A stretch of 5,502 bases of DNA from a bacterium (lineage in GTDB: Bacteria; Spirochaetota; Spirochaetia; Treponematales; Rectinemataceae), in contig JAKALZ010000143.1 in the NCBI GenBank assembly GCA_021813065.1, positions 1-5,502 on the forward strand, written 5' to 3'. The position numbers and the translations under genes were made by a program. Below the pieces are notes generated by a model, which searched no databases, was not told the DNA's origin, and saw nothing but the letters and a program-made list of their open reading frames with translations. Below are positions 1 to 4,696 of this stretch, piece by piece; position 1 is the first letter of the stretch, and each line of letters begins with the position of its first letter.

Positions 1-1
1 G

Positions 2-52
2 ATCTAGGAACCAGAGAAGCTTAGGCTCGGCGGCGAGTCGCGCGTTATCTCG
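2..52 (+). pseudogene. Cyclase upstream linker remnant with in-frame TAG
   Basis: In the reading frame of the downstream cyclase, codons 8-52 translate to EPEKLRLGGESRVIS, which is the usual conserved linker and first half of strand beta-1 just before the catalytic domain of class III cyclases. The codon at 5-7 in this frame is TAG. There is no ATG, GTG or TTG between that stop and the GTG at 53. The conserved protein sequence therefore extends upstream of any usable start and meets a stop codon. This looks like a nonsense mutation in a once longer sensor-cyclase, a sequence error, or a readthrough site. Only two bases of frame lie before the stop, so the upstream domain cannot be identified. 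Confidence 0.55.
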
Positions 53-829
53 GTGCTCTTCTCGGACCTTGAGGGGTTCACGTCGATTTCAGAAAGGCTA
101 GGTCCCGAAGAGCTCGCGCGGTTCTTGAACGAGTATCTCGGTATTATAAGTGCCGAGATACTCAAACGGGGCGGAACGCTCGACAAATATGTAGGAGACG
201 CGGTGGTGGCATTCTGGAACGCACCGCTGAATATAGAGGACCACGCGGTACGCGCGCTTTCCGCCGCGATGCGCATTCAGAGGCAATTGGACGCCGCCGG
301 TCCCCGTTTCGTGGCACGGTATGGGGTGGCGCCCCACACGCGGATTGGTGTGGCCACGGGGCAGGCGGTAGTCGGCAATCTCGGCTCCAGTCTACGCTTC
401 GCATACACGGCGGTGGGCGACTCGGTGAATGTCGCGAGCCGGCTCGAGGCGGCGAATAAATCGATCGGGACTCTTGTGCTCACGATGAGCGAGACGGTAG
501 CGGCAGCGTTCGCTGCGTTCGCTTCGCAAAGTGCGCCGGATGCGCCAATCGCGACAGCGGCGCAGGCACGACACGCGGCGATTGCCGCTTTGGATGCGCC
601 GGATGCGCCAGCCTCCAGCGCCGTGCCTGACTCCAGCGCGCTACCGCCTGCCTTGGATCTCACGCTCGCCGATGGCGAAAGCATTACACTCAAAAAATTG
701 GGGCCGGCTTTCGTGCAGGGCAAGGCATTTCCCATAGAGCTATGGACAATCGAGCTTGAAATTTCGGGCTCGGAGGCAGGAAAGAGTCTGCCGGAACCAT
801 GGGAAGAAGCACGTTACATTTTGAAATAG
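53..829 (+). CDS. Class IIIb adenylate/guanylate cyclase catalytic domain, 5' end broken
   Basis: Makes a cyclic nucleotide (probably cAMP) from a nucleoside triphosphate. Counting from GTG 53, the metal-binding Asp residues are D5 (FSDLEGFT) and D49 (KYVGD). The purine-recognising Lys is K45, and the second specificity position is T119 in YTAVGDSVN. The transition-state pair is N126 and R130 (NVASR). All catalytic residues are present, and Thr at the second specificity position marks subclass IIIb, whose members are often bicarbonate-responsive (family knowledge). Residues 157-200 are an Ala/Pro/Ser-rich insert that splits the domain before its last strands, which resume at LKKLGPAFVQGKAFPIELWTIEL. 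GTG 53 is the only start codon after the stop at 5-7, but it falls inside beta-1 and lacks a well-placed Shine-Dalgarno. The native protein therefore probably began far upstream with a sensor domain. It ends 18 bp from the convergent ecfT stop. Confidence 0.85.
   Translation: MLFSDLEGFTSISERLGPEELARFLNEYLGIISAEILKRGGTLDKYVGDAVVAFWNAPLNIEDHAVRALSAAMRIQRQLDAAGPRFVARYGVAPHTRIGVATGQAVVGNLGSSLRFAYTAVGDSVNVASRLEAANKSIGTLVLTMSETVAAAFAAFASQSAPDAPIATAAQARHAAIAALDAPDAPASSAVPDSSALPPALDLTLADGESITLKKLGPAFVQGKAFPIELWTIELEISGSEAGKSLPEPWEEARYILK
532..610 (+). repeat. 16-bp in-phase direct repeat in cyclase insert
   Basis: The 16-mer TGCGCCGGATGCGCCA occurs exactly at 532-547 and 595-610. The copies are 63 bp apart, which is 21 codons, so both are read in the same phase and give APDAP each time. 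The repeat lies in the Ala-rich insert of the cyclase and suggests that the insert grew by local duplication. Confidence 0.8.
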
Positions 830-847
830 TTGTGAAAAACCGCCACA

Positions 848-1669
848 TCACCGCAGCATAAGGAGCCCCGCCGACGCGGCGAGAAGAACCCAATCCAATC
901 GCTTGAGCGCGGAAAGCCGCAAGCCCCTTTCGGGAGAGTAGCCGCGAACCTGCATCGCGAGCGAAGTTCTATACGCGATCATCATGCTTTCGACGATGAA
1001 GTGCTCGAGCATCGCCAGCGAACGGCGCGCGTTCCGCCGCGACAGCAAAATCCCTCGCATCTCTCCTGCTTCGCGAATTCGGCGGTGAGCATCGAATATT
1101 CTCGGCAGGAAGAGGAGTGCGATGGAGAAGAGCATGCCAGGATCGGAGAGAATGCTAGGGACAGGGAGGCTCGCGGAGCCGGAAGGCACGGAGCAGGCGG
1201 TGTTCCGCGGATTTGCGCGGCGCGGAATAATAACCACGGTAATGCGTCGCCATACGGTTCGCGCCGCGCGGAAAGCCGCGGTGAACCAGTCGCCGATCTC
1301 GCTCACTCTCGTCGTCGCGTAAAATATCCTTGAGTAGAGGTACACGCTAAAGAGACGCGCGGCGTAGAGGGCGGATTCTGGCAGCGTTCCACTGTCGAAG
1401 AGCCTGCCATCTCCAGGGAGCATGCCACGTACCAGCGCCGCGAAAAGCGCGAGGAGAGCGATTGCGCGGAGTGGACCGCTCCCCGCTCTCGGAATTTGGA
1501 TCGAGAGAACCAGGGACAGCGCGAAAAGTGCCGCCACGAACTCGGGGCGCGCGCGCATCGACGCCGAGGTTACGGCGAGGAGAAATCCGAGCTTGGCGAG
1601 CGGGTGGAATCGCGCGAGAGCACTCCCCCCAGGCTCGAAGGCGAAAGGATTCGTCAGTCGATCTGCCAT
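848..1669 (-). CDS. bioN: ECF transporter transmembrane (T) component, BioN/EcfT-like
   Basis: Integral membrane coupling protein of an energy-coupling-factor transporter. It links the ATPase to the substrate-binding BioY. It has an N-terminal region with HPLAKLGFLL, several hydrophobic helices, and the two cytoplasmic Xaa-Arg-Gly coupling motifs: MRG (residues 204-206 from ATG 1669) and VRG (241-243, AMQVRGYSPE). A last hydrophobic helix ends the protein. I chose ATG 1669 because it has GAG eight bases upstream and a 16-bp overlap with the ATPase gene. GTG 1693 is an alternative that adds eight residues. Residues about 138-173 are an unusual insert, rich in Arg, Pro and Ser, between the TTRVSEIGDWFTAAFRAA helix and the LFSIALLFLPRIF helix, where relatives run straight on. 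Product and membrane location are confident. The assignment to biotin comes from the neighbouring bioY. Confidence 0.85.
   Translation of the reverse strand: MADRLTNPFAFEPGGSALARFHPLAKLGFLLAVTSASMRARPEFVAALFALSLVLSIQIPRAGSGPLRAIALLALFAALVRGMLPGDGRLFDSGTLPESALYAARLFSVYLYSRIFYATTRVSEIGDWFTAAFRAARTVWRRITVVIIPRRANPRNTACSVPSGSASLPVPSILSDPGMLFSIALLFLPRIFDAHRRIREAGEMRGILLSRRNARRSLAMLEHFIVESMMIAYRTSLAMQVRGYSPERGLRLSALKRLDWVLLAASAGLLMLR
1151..1258 (-). repeat. In-frame palindrome-bearing insert in bioN
   Basis: This segment encodes the roughly 36-residue insert in the EcfT protein. It contains two inverted repeats: GGCTC-GCG-GAGCC at 1168-1180, and TTCCGCG (1203-1209) with CGCGGAA (1221-1227) across an 11-base spacer. 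Its translation (for example ITVVIIPRRANPRN) does not look like the surrounding membrane protein. In-frame palindromic insertions inside genes are known, for example Rickettsia palindromic elements. That comparison is analogy only, and no second copy was seen in this window. Confidence 0.4.
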
Positions 1670-2397
1670 GGATAGCACTCGCGGTACGGACACACGAGTC
1701 CGCTGGCCGTAAATATCGATTTTGGCGCCTCGCGGGGAAGCGCGTCGAACGCGATGCGTCCTGCATCCAGGATGATGAGGCGCGACGCGAGCGCCATCAC
1801 TTTCTCGATCTCGTGCGTGAGTACAACGAGGGTGACGCCTTCGGCGCGCAAGGTTGAGAGCACGCTGAGGATATCGTGAATCGAAGGAAAATCGAGATTG
1901 GCGAAGGGCTCGTCGAGAATGATGCAGCGTGGTCGCATGGCGAGTACGCCCGCCATCGCAAGTCGGCGCTTTTCGCCTCCGGAGAGCGTGGGAGGGCGTC
2001 GATCCGCCATACCATCCATGTGCGCGTCGTGGAGCGCGGCGTCGATCGAACGCTCAAGCTCTGCGCCTTTGACACCTAGATTGGCAGGCCCAAACGCGAG
2101 GTCTTCGCGCACGGTCTGACCAAAAATCTGCGCTTCTGTGTCTTGGAACACGTAACCTACCTCTTTTCGGATGAGGGGTATCCGTTCGGCTACCGACGCG
2201 CCGCGATAGAACACCTTGCCAGAAGTTGGCGCGGAAAGACCCACAAAGTGCCGCATGAGAAGCGATTTGCCCGCGCCATTGCGACCCGCGATGATGACGA
2301 ATTCTCCTTCTTCAATTGAAAGATTCACCTCATTGAGACCAAAGGTTCCATCCGGAAAGCGGTGCCTCAGCGCAGAGGCGCGGAAGAGCTCACTCAT
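1654..2397 (-). CDS. bioM: ECF transporter ATP-binding protein, BioM/EcfA-like
   Basis: ATPase that powers uptake through the T component. Numbering from ATG 2397 (247 aa): Walker A GRNGAGKS at 38-45, Q-loop Gln85 in GYVFQDTEAQIF (the form typical of EcfA/CbiO proteins), ABC signature LSGGE at 138-142, Walker B CIILDE at 158-163 with catalytic Glu163, D-loop NLD at 167-169 and switch His195 (THE). All ATPase motifs are intact. The start at 2397 is chosen because beta-1 begins at once (MSELFRASALRHRF) and because ATGAGTGA overlaps the bioY stop by 8 bp. In-frame alternatives are ATG 2406 and TTG 2415. No strong Shine-Dalgarno precedes any of them, so translation is probably coupled to bioY. 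With one ATPase, one T protein and a dedicated S protein, the operon is a type I ECF system. Confidence 0.9.
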   Translation of the reverse strand: MSELFRASALRHRFPDGTFGLNEVNLSIEEGEFVIIAGRNGAGKSLLMRHFVGLSAPTSGKVFYRGASVAERIPLIRKEVGYVFQDTEAQIFGQTVREDLAFGPANLGVKGAELERSIDAALHDAHMDGMADRRPPTLSGGEKRRLAMAGVLAMRPRCIILDEPFANLDFPSIHDILSVLSTLRAEGVTLVVLTHEIEKVMALASRLIILDAGRIAFDALPREAPKSIFTASGLVCPYRECYPWQID

Positions 2398-2953
2398 CGG
2401 CGGCATGCTGTTCAATGTGCTGGAGCGCGCGCAGAATCGGCGGGGCCAGGAAGGCTGCTACGATGATTTTCGCGATATCGCCGGGAATGAAAGGGAGGAG
2501 TCCGGTCGCGATCGCTTTTGTCCAGTCTATGCCAAGCACCGCCTTAAGCCTCGGCAATCCCAGCGCGTACACCGCCGCCATACCGAGCATACCCGCGATA
2601 ATGTTGAAGTACCACGTGGATTTTCCGAGGCGCGATATCAGCCCAAAGATGAGGATGGCAGGCAGATAGCCGATAAGGTAGCCGCCGGTGGGTCCCGCGA
2701 ATTTGACGAGTCCGCCAGTGCCGCCTGAGAATACCGGCATGCCGACCGTTCCCAGCAGTAAATAGAAAACAACGGCGACGAGCCCCCACCAAGGTCCGAG
2801 GATGAAGCCCGCGAGTATGATGAACATGTTCTGCAGCACGATCGGCACTGGGGTACCTGGAATGGGAATCGCGATGTACGCGCCGAGTGAAATCAAGGCG
2901 GCGAAAAGACATGCCATAATCGCGCGCGTCAGTTTAGAATCGATGCTCTCCAT
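2390..2953 (-). CDS. bioY: Biotin transporter substrate-binding protein BioY
   Basis: Membrane S component that binds biotin and delivers it into the cell. The protein is 187 aa, the usual BioY length, with about six hydrophobic segments. Typical BioY blocks are visible: PIPGTPVPIVLQNMF at 30-44, LAGFILGPWWG at 47-57, YLLLGTVGMPVFSGGTGG at 64-81, FAGPTGGYLIGYLPA at 85-99, and FIPGDIAKI at 155-163. The start is ATG 2953; upstream GGGAC is too far away to be a convincing ribosome site. It is the first gene of bioY-bioM-bioN, with gene overlaps of 8 and 16 bp, so the three proteins are very likely made together as one transporter. No biotin synthesis genes are in the window, so the operon fits a biotin scavenger. 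A plausible but weak promoter is noted separately. Confidence 0.95.
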   Translation of the reverse strand: MESIDSKLTRAIMACLFAALISLGAYIAIPIPGTPVPIVLQNMFIILAGFILGPWWGLVAVVFYLLLGTVGMPVFSGGTGGLVKFAGPTGGYLIGYLPAILIFGLISRLGKSTWYFNIIAGMLGMAAVYALGLPRLKAVLGIDWTKAIATGLLPFIPGDIAKIIVAAFLAPPILRALQHIEQHAADE

Positions 2954-2960
2954 AACGCGG

Positions 2961-2990
2961 ACTATGTCCCAAATGCGCGACTTTGGTCAA
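2961..2990 (-). promoter_or_regulatory. Candidate bioY promoter (weak)
   Basis: On the minus strand, TTGACC (2990-2985) and CATAGT (2966-2961) are separated by 18 bases. The predicted transcript would start at about 2954, next to the bioY ATG, leaving almost no leader. The -10 matches sigma-70 consensus at four of six positions. I see no convincing BirA or BioR operator. Confidence 0.25.
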
Positions 2991-3003
2991 GAGCGCGCTA
3001 TGG

Positions 3004-3032
3004 TTGACATATTTATGTATTTACGCTACAAG
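3004..3032 (+). promoter_or_regulatory. Promoter for asparagine leader/synthetase
   Basis: A perfect sigma-70 -35 box TTGACA (3004-3009) is followed after exactly 17 bases by TACAAG (3027-3032), a four-of-six match to the -10. It sits in an AT-rich stretch unlike the surrounding GC-rich genes. The predicted start of transcription is near 3039, at or next to the ATG of the leader peptide, so the leader peptide may be translated without a 5' untranslated region. No alternative upstream promoter looked better. Confidence 0.55.
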
Positions 3033-3038
3033 ATACGC

Positions 3039-3122
3039 ATGGTGCGTGTTTCTTTCGGCAATAACGGCAATTTCCTCAATGATAATAATCCGCGACACAC
3101 GGAGCCGGAGCCGAAATTATAA
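3039..3122 (+). CDS. Asparagine-rich leader peptide (attenuator)
   Basis: A 27-codon ORF upstream of the asparagine synthetase. Residues 7-19 are GNNGNFLNDNNPR. Codons 3060-3089 contain six Asn in ten (five AAT and one AAC), the pattern of amino-acid attenuator peptides. Its stop (3120-3122) is 25 bases before the terminator hairpin, a geometry suited to attenuation. The frame is open further upstream, so ATG 3015 or ATG 3000 (with AAGAG nearby) could be the start if transcription begins earlier. ATG 3039 is preferred because of the promoter at 3004-3032, although it has no Shine-Dalgarno. The AT-richness of the region raises Asn codon frequency by chance, but the match to the downstream enzyme's product argues against coincidence. 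Confidence 0.6.
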   Translation: MVRVSFGNNGNFLNDNNPRHTEPEPKL

Positions 3123-3171
3123 GCGCACAGATCGCGCGGATATGCCAGCCGGTTCCGGATTCGGGACCGGC
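3042..3171 (+). promoter_or_regulatory. Competing RNA pairings: protector, antiterminator, terminator
   Basis: Antiterminator: 3100-3108 (CGGAGCCGG) can pair with 3149-3157 (CCGGTTCCG), nine pairs with one G-U, which captures the 5' arm of the terminator. Protector 1: 3053-3059 (TTTCGGC) pairs with 3110-3116 (GCCGAAA), helped by 3042-3046 with 3124-3128. Protector 2: 3088-3094 (ATCCGCG) pairs with 3135-3141 (CGCGGAT). Both protectors cross the antiterminator topologically and so compete with it, and both have a left arm at or beside the Asn codons. A ribosome stalled there would block them and favour antitermination. A ribosome at the stop codon would cover the antiterminator arm and favour termination. 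Pairings were found by eye; energies were not computed. Confidence 0.55.
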
Positions 3172-3178
3172 TTTTTTT
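3148..3178 (+). terminator. Rho-independent terminator in asparagine leader
   Basis: GCCGGTTCC (3148-3156), loop GGATTC, GGGACCGGC (3163-3171): a nine-pair stem with one G-U, followed directly by seven T (3172-3178). It is a strong intrinsic terminator on the plus strand, placed 168 bp before the synthetase start and after the leader peptide only. An attenuator is therefore the natural reading. It is too far from bioY, and has no minus-strand T-run, to serve that gene. Confidence 0.85.
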
Positions 3179-3224
3179 ATTCGTGCCAGCGCACCGCCAG
3201 CGGCGGAATACGGAGGTGAAGGGG

Positions 3225-3272
3225 ATGGAGGACAGAGTCCGCGTCCCCGGTGGTAATGAAGCATCGTTCTAG
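3225..3272 (+). CDS. 15-codon upstream ORF with strong Shine-Dalgarno
   Basis: GGAGG at 3212-3216 sits eight bases before ATG 3225, the best ribosome-binding site seen in the window. The ORF reads MEDRVRVPGGNEASF and stops at TAG 3270-3272. An in-frame GTG at 3216 is possible. The ORF lies after the terminator and before the synthetase. Its stop falls at the left arm of the stem-loop at 3263-3323, so translation would be expected to open that structure. The peptide has no recognisable family. It could be a second regulatory mini-ORF or a chance ORF after a purine-rich run. Confidence 0.4.
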   Translation: MEDRVRVPGGNEASF

Positions 3273-3323
3273 CCGACTGACATTGCTCGCGGCGTCGCCG
3301 AAGCGTGTCGGTGTGTGAACGAT
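3263..3323 (+). promoter_or_regulatory. Long stem-loop in synthetase leader
   Basis: ATCGTTC (3263-3269) pairs with GAACGAT (3317-3323). Inside it, GCCGAC (3272-3277) pairs with GTCGGT (3307-3312, one G-U). At the tip, a small hairpin can form around 3290-3300 (CGG with CCG). The element ends three bases before the hairpin over the Shine-Dalgarno, so it is well placed to influence translation of the synthetase. Confidence 0.4.
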
Positions 3324-3325
3324 CC

Positions 3326-3339
3326 TCTCCACTGGGAGA
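3326..3339 (+). promoter_or_regulatory. Hairpin covering the synthetase Shine-Dalgarno
   Basis: The synthetase ribosome-binding site is GGGAG (3334-3338), seven bases before ATG 3346. Immediately upstream, TCTCC (3326-3330) can pair with GGAGA (3335-3339) across a four-base loop, hiding most of it. A five-pair stem is modest and ribosomes could melt it. It gains interest from the structured leader above. Confidence 0.35.
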
Positions 3340-3345
3340 ATATGA

Positions 3346-4590
3346 ATGAAATCGATTGAAGCGATGGACATCGCAACTTCCGCGATTGGCGGCTCTCTTG
3401 AGCGTTTTCAGAAATCGATATCGGAACAGGGCAGCTCCTTCAGCGAGTATGTCGACAGCGCTTACGTAAAGAAGTGGACGAGCGATGAGCTCGCGCACGC
3501 GCTCAAGATTCGAACTGCCCTCGTGCTCGGTCTTCAGGAGTTTCTCGTATCGAGAGGCATCCTGAACATCGATCGCGTCTCACTCTCGCCTGTCACCGAT
3601 CCTCTCTGCCACAGCGTGGAGCATGTGCCTGAGATCCTCTTTCAGGGTACTTCCTACCGAACAACGCACTCGATGATCTACTCGAAGATGCTCGCCTGCA
3701 TCAATCCTTCTATCGCGGGCGTGTACATCGACTCTCCGAACATCAGGTTGGAGTTGCCCTCCACAACGATGCGGCACAAGTATCTCATCGATTTTTCGCA
3801 GATGGACATCGAGCTGAAGCGAGGCACCTATATCAGCGAAGACGACTATTTCGATCGCCCTGAGTCGACTGCTGAAGCGCTTGCGCGAGAGCGGGATTCC
3901 GCGCTCGATTTCTTCGAGGATCTGATCATCTACAGCGTCAAGAAAGTGCTCGCGCTCGCGGCCGACAGCCTGGCGGCCCTTGGTGTAACGCTCGCGGTGC
4001 CGCAGAAACCATTCCCTCGCTACTACAAAGACGAGCAGGAAGATCACGAGGGAATCGGGCTTGAGGAGAAGCTTGGGGAAAAAGCCGGCGTCCAGTTTTT
4101 TTGGGTGCTCGGGCTCCTGCGAGAGAACTACGACCTGGTGTATCCCTACTTGAAACGGGATGGTTCGCGGCCCGCGAAGGGGAGCATCGCGTCGAGGAGC
4201 GTCTTCAATTATGATCTCTGCGCGGCGCCGCTGTACCCTGACGGAACGCTCGGGAAAGCCTATGAAGTGCTCTCTGGAGGCCTGCGCGAGTGGGTATACG
4301 ACGCGATTGTCGCACGCCTTCTCGACAACGGCATCCTGCGGGAAGCGCCCCGCTTCGACGCGGAGGGCAATCTTCTGAATATCACCGAACTTGAAGGGTA
4401 CGGACCTTTCCTCGCGGTCGCGCACATGCGCGACGATCGCGGGCGAGGGCTTTTCCCGCAGGTGTTTGGCGGCGGGCTAGGGATCGAACGCGTGCTCTTC
4501 GCGCTTCTGCATGGCTCGAAGATCGAGAATATCGATCAGCTTACCTGCTTCGGAAAAAACCCGGACACGCGGCTGCCGTTCCTGTTTTGA
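3346..4590 (+). CDS. Asparagine synthetase, AS-AR type (AsnRS-related, ammonia-dependent)
   Basis: Predicted to convert aspartate, ATP and ammonia to asparagine, AMP and PPi in the cytoplasm. The 414-aa protein is a class II aminoacyl-tRNA-synthetase catalytic core without the N-terminal OB-fold anticodon domain. Motif 1 is at about 50-86 (ALKIRTALVLGLQEFL to SPVTDPL), then THSMIYSKML at 107-116. Motif 2 spans 130-156, with SPNIRLE (Arg134) and RHKYLIDFSQMDIE. NYDLVYPY is at 261-268, SGGLREW at 310-316, and motif 3 GGGLGIER at 375-382 (Arg382). This order matches the archaeal AS-AR family (Pyrococcus type, from memory) rather than E. coli AsnA, whose motifs are different. It is longer than the roughly 300-aa archaeal proteins because of about 50 extra N-terminal residues and insertions near 269-305 and 330-355. 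The start is ATG 3346, with GGGAG seven bases upstream; ATG 3342 leads to a stop after five codons. The Asn-rich leader supports the function. Confidence 0.8.
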   Translation: MKSIEAMDIATSAIGGSLERFQKSISEQGSSFSEYVDSAYVKKWTSDELAHALKIRTALVLGLQEFLVSRGILNIDRVSLSPVTDPLCHSVEHVPEILFQGTSYRTTHSMIYSKMLACINPSIAGVYIDSPNIRLELPSTTMRHKYLIDFSQMDIELKRGTYISEDDYFDRPESTAEALARERDSALDFFEDLIIYSVKKVLALAADSLAALGVTLAVPQKPFPRYYKDEQEDHEGIGLEEKLGEKAGVQFFWVLGLLRENYDLVYPYLKRDGSRPAKGSIASRSVFNYDLCAAPLYPDGTLGKAYEVLSGGLREWVYDAIVARLLDNGILREAPRFDAEGNLLNITELEGYGPFLAVAHMRDDRGRGLFPQVFGGGLGIERVLFALLHGSKIENIDQLTCFGKNPDTRLPFLF

Positions 4591-4627
4591 AGGGCGATAT
4601 TCGCCTTGCGCACAGCGTGAAGGGCTG

Positions 4628-4670
4628 AGGGGTGCGACTCGATTTTGAGCCGCCACCCCTTCCGTTTTTT
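4628..4670 (+). terminator. Terminator after asparagine synthetase
   Basis: AGGGGTG (4628-4634) pairs with CACCCCT (4654-4660), with an inner CTC/GAG pairing (4638-4640 with 4646-4648) around GATTTT. Six T follow at 4665-4670 after a four-base gap. It lies 37 bp after the synthetase stop in the convergent gap and has a T-run only on the plus strand. A smaller hairpin GGCGA-TAT-TCGCC (4593-4605) sits just after the stop codon. Confidence 0.75.
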
Positions 4671-4696
4671 CTCGAGTATTGTTCGCTGCGCGGTCC

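Noticed and set aside
830..847. Terminator between cyclase and bioN
   Set aside because: The gap is 18 bp and has no stem followed by a T-run on either strand.
1347..1766. Long open frames antisense or out of frame to bioN, bioM, the synthetase and the PAS gene
   Set aside because: GC-rich coding DNA leaves shadow frames open. None has a ribosome site, motif or domain, and all overlap well-supported genes.
3002..3032. BirA-like operator between bioY and the leader (GGTTGACA ... GCTACAAG)
   Set aside because: Both halves resemble the same half-site in the same orientation rather than an inverted pair, and the match is better explained as the plus-strand promoter.
2802..3038. Longer plus-strand ORF leading into the leader peptide
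   Set aside because: Most of it is antisense to bioY and shows no protein-like conservation. Only its tail, the Asn-rich region, lies outside bioY with a promoter in front.
3225..3262. T-box-like piece (CGTCCCCGGTGGTAATGAAG) upstream of the synthetase
   Set aside because: GGTGGTA recalls the T-box core, but the order of elements is wrong, the rest of the consensus is missing and no terminator follows it. The Asn leader peptide explains amino-acid control better.
3346..4590. Asparaginyl-, aspartyl- or lysyl-tRNA synthetase
   Set aside because: The class II core motifs are present but there is no N-terminal OB-fold anticodon-binding domain, and the landmark segments match the AS-AR asparagine synthetases.
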